DNA from: Paraburkholderia sp. DHOC27
GTDB taxonomy: Bacteria; Pseudomonadota; Gammaproteobacteria; Burkholderiales; Burkholderiaceae
Direction: 5' to 3'
Length of the DNA stretch: 64,000 nt
NCBI RefSeq assembly: GCF_003429005.1
Contig: NZ_QVQV01000002.1
Location: 372,001-436,000 of the forward strand
Part shown: one piece after another, positions 10,701 through 20,419 of the stretch
Position numbering within the stretch: the stretch's first letter is position 1
Layout of the letters: each line of letters opens with the position of its first letter
Position numbers and translations under genes: made by a program
The notes under the pieces: model-generated
Database searches by the model: none
What the model was told of the DNA's origin: nothing
The model's input: the letters and a program-made list of their open reading frames with translations, nothing else

Positions 10701-11021
10701 TACGCCGAGGTGCAGCAACTTCGGTGGTCGTATCGTTGATATGGCCGCCGGCAGGTGGGGCGTTCGGTGCGGCGCGCAACCCGCGCGTCGGGCCGGACAA
10801 ATCGTGCCGCTCTGGGCTGAGAGCGGCAAGTGGGGTCCGCAGCGGCACCCGGCGATGCCGGGGAAGCCTTGGTCGGTCAGACGTCGTCGTCGGGTGTCCG
10901 GCTGTCGGATTGCACGCTTCACGCACCATAAACACAACGCGGCGGTACAGATTGCCTCTGTACCGCCGCGTTTTTTATTGGCCGCGTGTAGCCGCTATGC
11001 GATCGCTCCGTACGCGATCCA
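10701..11021. other. Intergenic stretch, glxR terminator only
   Basis: These 321 bp separate glxR and the convergent asparaginase. Apart from the terminator at 10938-10976 I see no conserved-looking reading frame, repeat or RNA. Confidence 0.6.
10938..10976 (+). terminator. Intrinsic terminator after glxR
   Basis: Perfect 14-bp arms (10938-10951 and 10957-10970) enclose a TTGCC loop and are followed by six T residues. It closes the gcl-hyi-glxR block and faces the convergent asparaginase gene. Confidence 0.92.
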
Positions 11022-12110
11022 TTAGTACGTATCGAAGATTTTCTGCAACGCCACGTTGCCGCTCGCCCCAGCGGCGAGTGCCAGCATCAGCAGAACGCGC
11101 GCCTTGTATGGATTGAGCGAACCCGCGCTGACGAAACCGAGCGTATCGTCCGGCGCGGCGCCGTTGCGCATCACATGCCCGGACCCCACGCGCGACGAAC
11201 GCACGACCGCGACGCCCTGCGTGACCGCGTCGGCGAGCGCCTGTTGCACGGATGCGTGAATCGAGCCATTGCCCGTACCCGCCACGACGATCCCGCGCAC
11301 GCCGGCCGCCACCAGTGCATCGACGCTCACGCGCGACACGCCCGCATAACTCACGGCGATCTCGACAGCCGGCCACTGCGCGCCGATCACGAATTCCGTG
11401 TCGAGCGTATGCGGTCGCAACACCTTGCGCTGGAATTCGACGCGGCCGTCCTGCACCCAGCCAAGCGCGCCCACTTCCGGCGACTGAAACGCATCGACCG
11501 CGTACGTGCTGGTCTTGACCACGTCGCGCGCACTGTGAATGCGGTTATTGAAGGCCACCAGTACGCCCTGCCCGTGCGCCGCCTCGCTGGCAGCGACCGT
11601 CACTGCGTTGAGCAGATTCAGCGGCCCATCCGCCGACAACGCGGACGCTGGCCGCATCGCCGCGGTCAGGACAACAGGCTTGCTGCCCTTTACCGTCAGA
11701 TGCAGCAGATAAGCGGTTTCCTCGAGCGTATCGGTGCCATGCGTGATCACCACGCCGTCGATCTCGTCGCTCGCCATCAGTTCGTTGATGCGTTGCGCGA
11801 GCGTCGTCCACAGTGCGAGCGACATGTCCTTGCTGTCGACGCTCGCAATCTGCTCGGCCTGGATCTGCGCGACACCGGAGAGCGCCGGCACGGCCTCGAG
11901 CAAGCGTTCGACGCCGACCACACCCGCGCGATAGCCCGACGTATTGGTCACGGAAGCCGCAGACCCGGCGATCGTGCCGCCGGTCGCAAGTACAGCGATG
12001 CGCGGCAGCGCGCCGCTCGCAGGCGTGTGGGTGGCCGGCGCACCTGGCGCCGCAGCGGCTGGACCCTGCGAATCGCGCGGATTCGGGGCAGAAGAAGTTG
12101 GAGTATTCAT
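11022..12110 (-). CDS. L-asparaginase (type II-like fold)
   Basis: The 362-residue product carries both asparaginase signatures: LATGGTIAGS with the nucleophile Thr43, and VITHGTDTLEETAYLL with the Thr126-Asp127 pair. The SYAGVSR and GTGNGSIH segments are also typical. It hydrolyses L-asparagine to aspartate and ammonia. The first 35 residues are a Pro/Ala/Ser-rich tail, not a signal peptide, so a cytoplasmic location is more likely than a periplasmic one. The ATG has no clear ribosome-binding site. It lies downstream of cysB on the same strand but 120 bp away. Confidence 0.93.
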   Translation of the reverse strand: MNTPTSSAPNPRDSQGPAAAAPGAPATHTPASGALPRIAVLATGGTIAGSAASVTNTSGYRAGVVGVERLLEAVPALSGVAQIQAEQIASVDSKDMSLALWTTLAQRINELMASDEIDGVVITHGTDTLEETAYLLHLTVKGSKPVVLTAAMRPASALSADGPLNLLNAVTVAASEAAHGQGVLVAFNNRIHSARDVVKTSTYAVDAFQSPEVGALGWVQDGRVEFQRKVLRPHTLDTEFVIGAQWPAVEIAVSYAGVSRVSVDALVAAGVRGIVVAGTGNGSIHASVQQALADAVTQGVAVVRSSRVGSGHVMRNGAAPDDTLGFVSAGSLNPYKARVLLMLALAAGASGNVALQKIFDTY

Positions 12111-12229
12111 GGCGGCGATTGTAAGCGATGCGCCGCGTCATGCTCTACGTCAGAGCACGCTCAACTGCTGACGCATGCAGTCACCGGCCACGCAACGAAA
12201 CGGGCAGCCGGCAACTGGCATGCGGCGCA

Positions 12230-13156
12230 TCAATCCACCGCGCGCAACTGCGCGGCGATATCCGCTTCCTTCAGTTGCGGCGCGAACATTTCCAGCAGAC
12301 GGTACGCGTAAGCCCGCAAAAACGCGCCCTTGCGCAAACCTACGCGCGTCGTGCTGGCTTCGAACAGATGCTGCGTATCGAGCGCGACCAGTTCCGTATC
12401 GCGCTTCGGATCGTAAGCCATTGCCGCCACCACACCAATACCCATGCCGAGTTCCACGTAGGTCTTGATCACGTCCGCGTCGATGGCGGTCAGCACGACG
12501 TCGGGCAGCGCGCCCGCTCGCGCGAATGCCTGGTCGATATGCGAGCGGCCGGTGAAGTCCTGATCGTAGGTCACGATCGGAAATTCCGCGATCTCATCGA
12601 GCGTCAGATTTGTACGTCCCACCAGCGGATGGTCCTTCGGCACGACCACGATGTGGTGCCACGAATAGCAGGGGAACGTCACGATGTCCGGGAAACGGTC
12701 CAGCGCTTCGGTCGAAATGCCGATGTCCGCTTCGCCGTTGATGATCATCTGCGCAATCTGCTGCGGACTGCCCTGACGCAACGCCAGATGCACCTTCGGA
12801 AACACTTCGGTGAACTGGCGGATCACCTTCGGCAACGCGTAACGCGCCTGCGTGTGGGTGGTCGCCACCACGAGGTGACCGCTATCCTGGTCCGCGTATT
12901 GACGCGCCACGCGGCGCAGATTTTCCGCATCGAGCAGCATGCGCTCGATCAGCTGATGCACGGCCTTGCCCGGCTCCGTCAGACCCGTCAGCCGCTTGCC
13001 CCGGCGGATGAAAATATCCACGCCGAGTTCGTCCTCGAGGTCCTTGATCTGTTTCGACACGCCCGACTGCGACGTGTACAGCACGTTCGCGACCTCGGTC
13101 AGGTTCATGTTCTGGCGCACGGCCTCACGCACGAAGCGTAGTTGCTGGAAGTTCAT
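12230..13156 (-). CDS. cysB: CysB-type LysR regulator of sulfur assimilation
   Basis: This 308-residue protein starts MNFQQLRFVREAVRQNMNLTEVANVLYTSQSGVSKQI, the CysB/Cbl winged HTH. The effector domain keeps TTHTQARYALP and the long helical C-terminal tail. CysB activates sulfate and sulfonate genes with O-acetylserine or N-acetylserine as inducer. It sits at the end of sbp-cysT-cysW-cysA, and the ssu cluster at 39-42 kb would be a further target. CysB and Cbl cannot be told apart from sequence alone. Confidence 0.93.
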   Translation of the reverse strand: MNFQQLRFVREAVRQNMNLTEVANVLYTSQSGVSKQIKDLEDELGVDIFIRRGKRLTGLTEPGKAVHQLIERMLLDAENLRRVARQYADQDSGHLVVATTHTQARYALPKVIRQFTEVFPKVHLALRQGSPQQIAQMIINGEADIGISTEALDRFPDIVTFPCYSWHHIVVVPKDHPLVGRTNLTLDEIAEFPIVTYDQDFTGRSHIDQAFARAGALPDVVLTAIDADVIKTYVELGMGIGVVAAMAYDPKRDTELVALDTQHLFEASTTRVGLRKGAFLRAYAYRLLEMFAPQLKEADIAAQLRAVD

Positions 13157-13262
13157 CTGTATGTCTCCGGTTCGGCCAGAGTGAAATTATTGAATAGTGA
13201 GCGAGTGATGCGTGAATGACGTCTTGCCGGTTCCGCCGGTCCGCTGTGCTCGCGATGCGCGA

Positions 13263-14321
13263 TCACGCCGCAGGAAACACGCGCAGCGCGCGCGGCACGG
13301 CCGTCACGCCATCTCCGATGTTCAATTGCAGCGCACGCCATGCCTCGCGGTCTAGTTCGGCTTCCAGCAGATTGCCGCTGCGCGCGGCGAGTTCGACCCG
13401 CACCGAGCCGCCCAGCGTCACGACGCGCCGCACATCGACGACGATGCCATCGCGATGCCCCGACGCCTCAGGATACAACTGCAGGTCATGCGGGCGCACA
13501 TACGCAAAGGCCGGCCCTTCGAAACCGGCAGACGCCGCCACCGGCAACGCCGCGCCATCCACCACGAAGCCCTGCCTGTCCACCTTGCCGTGCAGACGGT
13601 TCGCCGCGCCGAGGAATTCATAGACGAACGAGGTCTGTGGATGATCGTACACGTCCTGTGGACTGCCCACCTGTTCGACGTGGCCGCGATTGAGCACCAC
13701 GATGCGATCCGCCACTTCGAGCGCCTCTTCCTGATCGTGCGTCACGAAAATGGTCGAGATATGCAGATCGTCGTGCAGGCGCCGCAGCCAGCTACGCAGT
13801 TCCTTGCGCACCTTGGCATCGAGCGCGCCGAACGGCTCGTCGAGCAAGAGGACCTTGGGTTCGACGGCAAGCGCTCGCGCCAGCGCAATCCGCTGCCGCT
13901 GTCCGCCCGACAGTTCCGACGGATAGCGTTGCGCCAGCCAGTCCAGTTGCACGAGTTTGAGCAACTCATGCACCTTTTCGCGGATCACCGCCTCGGACGG
14001 CCGCTCCTTGCGCGGCTTCACGCGCAGGCCAAACGCGACGTTCTCGAACACCGTCATGTGACGGAACAACGCGTAATGCTGGAACACGAAACCTACCTGA
14101 CGCTCGCGCGCGCCAACCGTGCCGACATCCTGGCCCTGCAACACGACCTGCCCTGCGTCGGCATATTCGAGGCCCGCAATGACGCGCAGCAAGGTGGTCT
14201 TGCCACAACCCGACGGCCCGAGCAGCGCAACCAGTTCGCCTGGCGGAAAGTCGAGCGAGACGTTGTCGAGCGCGGTGAAATCGCCAAAGCGCTTCTGCAG
14301 GTTACGAACGGTGATACCCAT
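13263..14321 (-). CDS. cysA: Sulfate/thiosulfate ABC transporter ATPase
   Basis: The product is 352 residues: an ABC domain at 1-235 with Walker [13 protein letters not shown], signature [15 protein letters not shown] and Walker [13 protein letters not shown], then a TOBE-like domain (about 240-350) with [15 protein letters not shown]. It energises CysT-CysW with the sulfate-binding protein Sbp. It starts 12 bp after the cysW stop. The size and domains fit CysA; other family ATPases such as PotA are excluded by context. Confidence 0.95.
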   Translation of the reverse strand: MGITVRNLQKRFGDFTALDNVSLDFPPGELVALLGPSGCGKTTLLRVIAGLEYADAGQVVLQGQDVGTVGARERQVGFVFQHYALFRHMTVFENVAFGLRVKPRKERPSEAVIREKVHELLKLVQLDWLAQRYPSELSGGQRQRIALARALAVEPKVLLLDEPFGALDAKVRKELRSWLRRLHDDLHISTIFVTHDQEEALEVADRIVVLNRGHVEQVGSPQDVYDHPQTSFVYEFLGAANRLHGKVDRQGFVVDGAALPVAASAGFEGPAFAYVRPHDLQLYPEASGHRDGIVVDVRRVVTLGGSVRVELAARSGNLLEAELDREAWRALQLNIGDGVTAVPRALRVFPAA

Positions 14322-14333
14322 TGACGACTCTCC

Positions 14334-15308
14334 TTACTGGACCGGATGCTGCGTCGGCGTCGCGGCCGCTGCAATTGGGTTGACGGGGCCAGCGTGTGCG
14401 GGAACTTCGCCACCGTCGCGCTGCGCCGCTAGTTGTGCCGCCAGATGACGCTCGGCCAGCAGCTTGAGCCCCAGCGTCACCAGCGCCAGCAAAGCCAGCA
14501 GGGACGCCACGGCAAACGCCGCCGAAAAGTTGTATTCGTTGTAGAGAATCTCGACGTGCAGCGGGATCGTGTCGGTCTGTCCGCGAATGTGTCCGGAGAC
14601 CACCGAGACCGCGCCGAATTCGCCCATGGCCCGTGCATTGCACAGGATCACGCCGTACAGCAAACCCCATTTGACGTTCGGCAGCGTGACGCGCCGGAAT
14701 GTCTGCCAGCCCGAGGCGCCGAGCACGTGCGCGGCTTCTTCTTCGTCGTTGCCCTGCGCCTGCATCAACGGAATCAGTTCGCGCGCCACGAACGGGAACG
14801 TCACGAAGATCGTGGCGAGCACAATGCCTGGTACGGCGAAGATGATCTGCACGTTGTGGTCTTCCAGCCACGGGCCGAACCAGCCTTGCGCACCGAACAT
14901 CAGCACGTAGACGAGGCCCGACACCACGGGCGAAACCGAAAACGGCAGATCGATCAGCGTGGTCAGCAGCGCCTTGCCCTTGAACTCGAACTTGGCGATA
15001 CACCACGAGGCGGCCAACCCGAACACGAGGTTCAGCGGTACGGCGATGGCGGCGGTCAACAGCGTCAGCTTGATTGCGGCGATCGCGTCGGGGTCGACGA
15101 GCGCGTCGAAGTAAAAGCCAAGGCCCTTGCTCAACGCCTGATAGAACACCGCGACGAGCGGCACGACGAGGAACAGGCCGAGAAACAGCAGCGCGACAGT
15201 CGTCAACAGATAGCGCACGAGGCGAGGTTCGCTGACCGGATCGGCGGCGCGGGCGGCCCGTACCGCGTTGCGCGAGAGGTTCGAGAGGGCCGCAGAATCG
15301 TGACTCAT
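14334..15308 (-). CDS. cysW: Sulfate ABC transporter permease CysW
   Basis: The product is 324 residues from ATG 15308, which overlaps the cysT stop by 4 bp (ATGA). That makes this start better than the longer frame. About six membrane segments surround the ABC-permease EAA loop [51 protein letters not shown] is the CysW signature region. The N-terminal 35 residues ([20 protein letters not shown]) and C-terminal 35 residues are hydrophilic extensions. Confidence 0.95.
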   Translation of the reverse strand: MSHDSAALSNLSRNAVRAARAADPVSEPRLVRYLLTTVALLFLGLFLVVPLVAVFYQALSKGLGFYFDALVDPDAIAAIKLTLLTAAIAVPLNLVFGLAASWCIAKFEFKGKALLTTLIDLPFSVSPVVSGLVYVLMFGAQGWFGPWLEDHNVQIIFAVPGIVLATIFVTFPFVARELIPLMQAQGNDEEEAAHVLGASGWQTFRRVTLPNVKWGLLYGVILCNARAMGEFGAVSVVSGHIRGQTDTIPLHVEILYNEYNFSAAFAVASLLALLALVTLGLKLLAERHLAAQLAAQRDGGEVPAHAGPVNPIAAAATPTQHPVQ

Positions 15309-16210
15309 TGCGCGCCTCCCGCAACAGTGGAAGTAGCTACGGCGACCGGAGCGGCGGCCGCCGTAGGACCCGCCCCGCGGCCCGTGCGACGTTGGAGATA
15401 CCACTGCAACGTATTGATCAACAGCAGCATCAGGAACGACACCACCAGCATCACCACCGCCAGCGCGGTTGCGCCTGCATAGTCGTACTGTTCGAGCTTG
15501 GTGATGATGAGCAGCGACGTGATCTCCGATTTCATCGGCACATTGCCGGCGATGAAGATCACCGAGCCGTATTCACCGAGCGCCCGCGCGAATGCCAGCG
15601 CAAAGCCCGTCAGCAAGGCCGGCACCAGCGCCGGCAGCACGACGCGCCGGAAGGTCAGCCAGCGCGAGGCGCCGAGGCACGCAGCGGCTTCTTCCTGTTC
15701 ACGCTCGAATTCCTCGAGCACCGGCTGCACGGTACGCACCACGAACGGCAGACCGATAAAGGTCAGCGCGACCAGCACACCGGCCGGCGTGAAGGCAATC
15801 TTGATGCCGAGCGGCGCGAGAAACTGGCCGATCCAGCCATTGCCCGCGTACACCGCAGCGAGCGAAATGCCCGCCACCGAGGTCGGCAACGCAAACGGCA
15901 GATCGACCACTGCATCCACCAGCCGCTTGAACGGGAACGTGTAGCGCACCAGCACCCATGCCACGAGAAAACCGAACACGGCATTGATCGCCGCGCCGCC
16001 GAGCGCGGAGAAAAACGTCAGGCGATACGACGCAAGCACACGCGGCGACGCAACCGCGTGCACGAATTGCGCCCAGTGGAGCGTCGCGGTCTTGAGAAAA
16101 GTGGCCGCCAACGGAATCAGCACCACGAGGCTCAGATAGGCCACCGTGATGCCGAGTGTCAGGCCGAAGCCGGGCAATGCGCTCGGCTTGCGGAAGGTCA
16201 ACGTGGTCAT
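15305..16210 (-). CDS. cysT: Sulfate ABC transporter permease CysT (CysU)
   Basis: The product is 301 residues from ATG 16210 ([20 protein letters not shown]). The longer upstream frame is low-complexity Arg/Ser/Asn and runs through a repeat, so it was rejected. The EAA loop [22 protein letters not shown] is followed by [16 protein letters not shown], typical of CysT. It forms the membrane channel with CysW and overlaps its start by 4 bp. Confidence 0.95.
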   Translation of the reverse strand: MTTLTFRKPSALPGFGLTLGITVAYLSLVVLIPLAATFLKTATLHWAQFVHAVASPRVLASYRLTFFSALGGAAINAVFGFLVAWVLVRYTFPFKRLVDAVVDLPFALPTSVAGISLAAVYAGNGWIGQFLAPLGIKIAFTPAGVLVALTFIGLPFVVRTVQPVLEEFEREQEEAAACLGASRWLTFRRVVLPALVPALLTGFALAFARALGEYGSVIFIAGNVPMKSEITSLLIITKLEQYDYAGATALAVVMLVVSFLMLLLINTLQWYLQRRTGRGAGPTAAAAPVAVATSTVAGGAQ

Positions 16211-16260
16211 GCTGGATGCTCTTTCAAGGTAGGGCCTCGGCCGTGCTGCCTGTGCAAATG

Positions 16261-16283
16261 GCGCGCCCTGGGCGGGCGCGCCG
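16261..16283. repeat. GC-rich inverted repeat between sbp and cysT
   Basis: The stretch GGCGCGCC...GGGCGCGCC (about 16260-16282) forms an 8-bp stem in the 121-bp gap after sbp. In ABC operons such a hairpin after the binding-protein gene often stabilises that part of the mRNA or attenuates read-through. Confidence 0.4.
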
Positions 16284-16310
16284 CGTGACGCCTTGCTGCG
16301 CGATGTGCCG

Positions 16311-16337
16311 CTGTTACTGTTACCGTTACTGTTACTG
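16311..16337 (-). repeat. Hexamer tandem repeat spanning the sbp stop codon
   Basis: On the minus strand the unit CAGTAA is repeated four and a half times, with one CGGTAA variant. The first unit is the last codon (Gln) plus the TAA stop of sbp, so the array creates several in-frame CAG-TAA or CGG-TAA pairs. Confidence 0.85.
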
Positions 16338-17381
16338 CGGCGAGTAGATCGAATCGAACACGCCGCCGTCCGCGAAATGGGTCTTCTGTGCGTTCGCCCA
16401 GCCACCGAACGTATCGTCCACGGTGTAGAGCTTCAGCTTCGGAAACTTGGCGGTCAGCGCAGCCGGCACCTTGTCCGAACGCGGACGGTAGAAGTTTTCC
16501 GCAGCGATTTCCTGGCCCTGCTCGCTGTACAGGAAGTTCAGGTACGCCTCCGCCACCTTGCGCGTGCCGTGACGGTCCACCACCTTGTCCACCACCGCCA
16601 CCGGCGGCTCGGCCAGGATGCTCACCGAGGGCACCACGATCTCGAACTTGTCCGGGCCGAATTCCTTCAGCGAGAGAAACGCTTCGTTTTCCCAGGCAAT
16701 CAGCACATCGCCGATGCCACGCTGCACGAAGCTGGTGGTCGCGCCGCGCGCGCCCGAATCGAGCACGCCCGCGTTCTTGTACAGCTTCGAGACGAACTCC
16801 TTCGCCTTCTGGTCGTTACCGCCCGGTTGATGCTCGGCGTAGGCCCATGCAGCCAGGTAATTCCAGCGCGCGCCGCCCGAGGTCTTCGGATTCGGCGTGA
16901 CGATCGACACGCCCGGCTTCACCAGATCGTCCCAGTCCTTGATGTGCTTCGGATTGCCTTTGCGCACCAGAAACACGATGGTCGAGGTGTACGGCGCGGC
17001 GTTGTCCGGCAGACGCTTCTGCCAGTTCTTGTCCACGAGGCCCTTGCTGGCGAGCGCGTCGATGTCGTAAGCGAGCGCGAGCGTCACGACATCGGCCTGC
17101 AGCCCGTCGAGCACCGAGCGCGCCTGCGCGCCCGAGCCGCCGTGCGACTGCTTGAACGTGATGGTGTCGCCGGTCTGCGCCTTCCACTGCTTGCCGAACG
17201 CCTGGTTGATCTGCTGGTACAACTCGCGCGTCGGGTCATACGAGACATTCAGCAAGGTGGTATCCGCGGCTTGAGCTGCGCCCGTCATGCCGATCGCGGC
17301 CGCTGCGCCCGATACCACCAGCGCCAGCGCCGTAATCCATTTACCCGTCTTGCGTGCGAGCCCCGTGCCCTGCTGATTCAT
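16332..17381 (-). CDS. sbp: Periplasmic sulfate-binding protein
   Basis: The product is 349 residues with a signal peptide of about 39 residues (basic N-terminus, hydrophobic core, AQA-ADT cleavage). The mature part begins [20 protein letters not shown], the sulfate-binding protein signature, and contains [19 protein letters not shown] and the [20 protein letters not shown] region that ligands sulfate. It delivers sulfate to CysTWA. It is first in the operon sbp-cysT-cysW-cysA-cysB, and an AT-rich control region lies upstream. Confidence 0.95.
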   Translation of the reverse strand: MNQQGTGLARKTGKWITALALVVSGAAAAIGMTGAAQAADTTLLNVSYDPTRELYQQINQAFGKQWKAQTGDTITFKQSHGGSGAQARSVLDGLQADVVTLALAYDIDALASKGLVDKNWQKRLPDNAAPYTSTIVFLVRKGNPKHIKDWDDLVKPGVSIVTPNPKTSGGARWNYLAAWAYAEHQPGGNDQKAKEFVSKLYKNAGVLDSGARGATTSFVQRGIGDVLIAWENEAFLSLKEFGPDKFEIVVPSVSILAEPPVAVVDKVVDRHGTRKVAEAYLNFLYSEQGQEIAAENFYRPRSDKVPAALTAKFPKLKLYTVDDTFGGWANAQKTHFADGGVFDSIYSPQ

Positions 17382-17635
17382 CCTGTTCTCCGCGTGGTTT
17401 CCGCTGTAGCAGCGTTTTGTTGGCGTTATGCGTGCTGTGTCACTGCTGGAGGCCAGTCTATCGAAGGGCTTTCATCATTAAAAATAATGTTTCTTCATTT
17501 TTTAATACGCAAAAGTGGTAACGACAGACGGGCGCGCTGTTGCGACCGGAAATTGGCTGTCAGAACGGCCTTACACGGCGCTGCAACGACACCCGGCTGC
17601 CCGATCTTAAAGTAAAGCTTGAAATGCGCCGAATA
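17382..17635. promoter_or_regulatory. sbp/lexA divergent region with AT-rich island
   Basis: Between the divergent sbp and lexA genes, 17466-17515 is strongly AT-rich (runs such as ATTAAAAATAATG and CATTTTTTAATACG) against a GC-rich background. CysB sites are AT-rich and poorly conserved, so this is a plausible CysB-activated sbp promoter. That is inference from position and composition. Confidence 0.45.
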
Positions 17636-17651
17636 CTGTATAAAAATACAG
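17636..17651 (+). promoter_or_regulatory. LexA (SOS) box 1
   Basis: CTGTATAAAAATACAG fits CTG-N10-CAG and is nearly a perfect match to the E. coli-type SOS box. It ends 27 bp before the lexA start. Confidence 0.9.
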
Positions 17652-17655
17652 TCAC

Positions 17656-17671
17656 CTGTCTATCCATACAG
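17656..17671 (+). promoter_or_regulatory. LexA (SOS) box 2
   Basis: CTGTCTATCCATACAG fits CTG-N10-CAG and begins 20 bp after box 1, so two LexA dimers could bind on the same face of the helix. It ends 7 bp before the lexA ATG and would cover the ribosome-binding region of the DNA. Confidence 0.88.
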
Positions 17672-17678
17672 TGGCGCC

Positions 17679-18329
17679 ATGACCAAACTCACCGCACGAC
17701 AGCAAGAGGTTTTCGATCTGATCCGCCGGGCCATCGAGCGAACCGGCTTTCCGCCCACCCGCGCGGAGATCGCCGCCGAACTGGGCTTCAGCTCGGCCAA
17801 CTCGGCGGAAGAACATCTGCGGGCATTGGCTCGCAAGGGCGTCATCGAGCTGGCGGCCGGCGCCTCGCGCGGCATCCGCCTGCTGTCGGGGCAAGACGAC
17901 GCGCCGCATCAGTTCACGCTGCCGCATGCCAGCCTGATGCAGTTGTCGCTGCCGCTGATCGGCCGGGTGGCGGCCGGTAGCCCGATCCTCGCGCAGGAGC
18001 ACATCGCCCAGCACTATGCGTGCGACCCGGCGCTCTTTTCGAGCAAACCGGACTACCTGCTGAAGGTGCGCGGGTTGTCCATGCGTGACGCAGGCATCTT
18101 CGACGGCGACCTGCTCGCCGTGCAAAAGAAGAGCGAAGCGAAAGACGGCCAGATCATCGTTGCGCGGATTGGCGACGACGTGACGGTCAAGCGTCTCAAG
18201 CGCCGGCCCAACGGTATTGAGCTGATCGCTGAGAACCCCGACTACGAAAACATTTTCGTTCAGGCCGGCAGTGCGGAATTCGCGCTGGAAGGCATTGCGG
18301 TGGGGCTGATTCGCCCCACCGAATTCTGA
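17679..18329 (+). CDS. lexA: SOS repressor LexA
   Basis: The product is 216 residues from ATG 17679 ([15 protein letters not shown]). Residues 1-65 are the winged HTH ([27 protein letters not shown]). The S24 peptidase domain has the Ala99-Gly100 cleavage site in GRVAAGSP, catalytic Ser134 in RGLSMRD and Lys171 in VTVKRLK. RecA filaments trigger self-cleavage and SOS induction. Two SOS boxes overlap its promoter, giving autoregulation. A small gene follows 19 bp downstream. Confidence 0.97.
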   Translation: MTKLTARQQEVFDLIRRAIERTGFPPTRAEIAAELGFSSANSAEEHLRALARKGVIELAAGASRGIRLLSGQDDAPHQFTLPHASLMQLSLPLIGRVAAGSPILAQEHIAQHYACDPALFSSKPDYLLKVRGLSMRDAGIFDGDLLAVQKKSEAKDGQIIVARIGDDVTVKRLKRRPNGIELIAENPDYENIFVQAGSAEFALEGIAVGLIRPTEF

Positions 18330-18348
18330 ACACTGTCTGGAGAGACTT

Positions 18349-18693
18349 ATGGAACGCCTTGCCCGCCTGCTGCCTTTTCGCCAGTTCGGTCGTCTGCGTC
18401 ATTTGCGCAGCCTTGTCCCGTGCGCGCCCATCGAAGCGCCAGGTGCATCGGGGTCGTTGTTCGATACGCCTGCGCCGCGCTCGGCTACCCTGCCTTCGTC
18501 GCTGCCGGCCTTTGCGCGCGTGTCGCTGAATGCTGGACTGAATACGGCTGAACCGGCGCGCCGCGCGCCAGTGCGGGTCTACCACGGGCCGTCGCGGCTC
18601 ATCATGGTCGGTACCGTGGATGCGGTGTGCCGAATGATCGACCGTTGTATCGACGAGGAACGAGCGGGTTTGCAGAACGCGCTGTTTGAGTAA
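18349..18693 (+). CDS. Small hypothetical protein downstream of lexA
   Basis: This 114-residue product starts 19 bp after the lexA stop with a GGAGAG ribosome-binding site 6 nt before the ATG, so it is probably in the lexA transcript and under SOS control. The N-terminal half is Arg/Pro/Ala rich. The C-terminal part VRVYHGPSRLIMVGTVDAVCRMIDRCIDEE looks folded. I do not recognise a domain. In Pseudomonas the gene after lexA encodes the division inhibitor SulA, but I see no SulA motif here. Confidence 0.6.
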   Translation: MERLARLLPFRQFGRLRHLRSLVPCAPIEAPGASGSLFDTPAPRSATLPSSLPAFARVSLNAGLNTAEPARRAPVRVYHGPSRLIMVGTVDAVCRMIDRCIDEERAGLQNALFE

Positions 18694-18921
18694 CGTGGTT
18701 CGAGTAATGCAGATGATCGCCGCGGTTTGGGTGCCGCGGTTTGAGTGCCGCAGTTCAGTACATGTATACGGCATGATTCGACGCCATCACGGCTGGCACC
18801 GCAGGGCGACTTGCAACAGCCGAATCGGCGAAGCATCAACAAGAGTAAGCCCCCTGCCAGGGATCGTTTCTCGGCTTGCGTGGTCCATCATGCATCGACA
18901 AACCACTGCGAGTTTCAATTG

Positions 18922-19581
18922 ATGTCCGCTTCAAAACCTGCAAAACGCGGTTTCGCCAGGCCGCTCATCATCGTTTTAGTTGTGATCGCGGTCATCGCGG
19001 CGCTTGGGTACGGTTATGCGTCGCCATATGTCGCGCTCGACCGTCTTAAACGCGCGGCTGATGCACGTGATGCGCAGACGGTCAGCGAATATGTCGATTA
19101 CCCCGCGTTGCGTGAGAGTCTGAAGGACCAGGTGGCCGGTTTGCTGACCAGGCGGCTGCATGCCAGCGGCAACCCCTTCGCCGCCCTTGGCGCGATGATC
19201 GGCGTGGCCTTGATCGGCCCGCTGGTGGATGCGTATGCGACCCCGGACGGCGTCGCGGCCCTGCTGAACGGCATGCCGCCGCGCGGCAATCCGACGGACC
19301 GTCCGCCCGCGCCGCCGGAATCGCCCACCGTGCCGAACAACGGCGCGCCCAACCCGGCTGCCAACGGCGCGGCGGCTACACCCGCAGCCCCGGCTGTGCC
19401 CGGTACGGCTAGTACGCCCGATGCACCGCCGCAGCCGCCGCAAACCACGGCCGGTTATCGCAGCATCAATGAGTTCGTCGTCACCTACCAGCACGGCGTA
19501 GGCGACACCCGTTATTCCGCCATCCTGCGTCGGGAAGGGTTGTTTTCGTGGAAGCTCGCCGCGGTCAACCTGAACGGCTAG
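18922..19581 (+). CDS. DUF2939 membrane-anchored protein
   Basis: The product is 219 residues from ATG 18922 (MSASKPAKRGFARPLIIVLV); the longer frame upstream lacks a protein-like sequence. A single N-terminal membrane anchor (about residues 13-32) precedes a DUF2939 domain with YVALDRLKRAADARDAQTVSEYVDYPALRESLKDQ. A long Pro/Ala/Thr linker (about 125-175) leads to a short C-terminal beta segment (INEFVVTYQHGVGDTRYSAILRREG). The function of DUF2939 is unknown. It converges with the stress-protein gene. Confidence 0.8.
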   Translation: MSASKPAKRGFARPLIIVLVVIAVIAALGYGYASPYVALDRLKRAADARDAQTVSEYVDYPALRESLKDQVAGLLTRRLHASGNPFAALGAMIGVALIGPLVDAYATPDGVAALLNGMPPRGNPTDRPPAPPESPTVPNNGAPNPAANGAAATPAAPAVPGTASTPDAPPQPPQTTAGYRSINEFVVTYQHGVGDTRYSAILRREGLFSWKLAAVNLNG

Positions 19582-19645
19582 ACCGCGCGTCCGGTTTCGG
19601 CGCTCAGGTTCCAGAAGCGCGGTCGCAGCGGTCCAGCAAAGACCG

Positions 19646-20122
19646 TCAGGCCGCAGCCGCCTGTTCCTGTTGTGCCTGCTCTTCCTTCGAGGAGCACGCC
19701 ACCAGGATGCTGCAGGAAATCCGGTCGAGCAACGGCGTATTGCCCGCACCCATCCACCAGCGTGAAAGACCCGTCCGGCAACGATGGCCGACCACCACCA
19801 GATCCACGTGCAGATCGTTGGCAAGCGTGGCGATTTCGTCGATGGGATGGCCAAAGGCGAAGTGGCCTTGCGCGCTCACGCCACGCTCGGTGAGCCAGTC
19901 GACGCCTTCCTGAAAAATATCGCGCGCGGTTTTCTCGAAGCTGCCGCAGGCCACATCGGTGAGCAGCCCGGCGCTTTGCGCAATGCTGGAACGCATATCA
20001 ACCACAGAAAGCAGATGGGTCTCGGCCTTGAGATCCAGTGCCAGGTCCGCGCCGCAGCGCAGCGCCTTGCGGCCTTCGCGCGAGCCGTCGTAGCACAGCA
20101 GGATTTTCTGGTAGCTCGCCAT
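19646..20122 (-). CDS. Universal stress protein, UspA family
   Basis: This 158-residue single-domain Usp starts YQKILLCYDGSREGRKALRCG and has the beta-strand VDLVVVGHR. The ATP-binding loop in the MJ0577-type family is Gx2Gx9G(S/T). Here the region reads VGHRCRTGLSRWWMGAGNT, where the first glycines are altered, so ATP binding is uncertain. Usp proteins act in starvation and oxidative stress survival. Confidence 0.9.
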   Translation of the reverse strand: MASYQKILLCYDGSREGRKALRCGADLALDLKAETHLLSVVDMRSSIAQSAGLLTDVACGSFEKTARDIFQEGVDWLTERGVSAQGHFAFGHPIDEIATLANDLHVDLVVVGHRCRTGLSRWWMGAGNTPLLDRISCSILVACSSKEEQAQQEQAAAA

Positions 20123-20328
20123 GATCTCTCCCTTCCGCGTCGATCGCGGTGTGTTTCCTGAATCATGGTGCGCCGCAATTCAGGATGCAAGGGATGAAAA
20201 CGCTAACCGGGTTCCACCCCCACGCCGGCCCGCCTTGCACCGGTTTGCCGCAGTGCAGGAATCACGCTCGCAGCCGCCGGCCACTGCCGCCACGCGCGTC
20301 CCGATGCCCTAGAATGAGCAGCCGCTCC

Positions 20329-20396
20329 GGCCTTTCATTGGCCTTTTCAGTGGCCCTGTCATTGGCCTGTTACATGCCTCTTACCGGCCTTTTATG
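20329..20396 (+). repeat. 12-bp tandem repeat in the nodI-like leader
   Basis: Units of the form GGCCTTTTCAGT, GGCCCTGTCATT and GGCCTGTTACAT follow head to tail (starts at 20329, 20340, 20352, 20364, and a diverged copy at 20386). The array ends about 25 bp before the ATPase start and would lie in its promoter or 5' leader. Confidence 0.65.
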
Positions 20397-20419
20397 CGTT
20401 TCGGAATCCCTATCGACCT

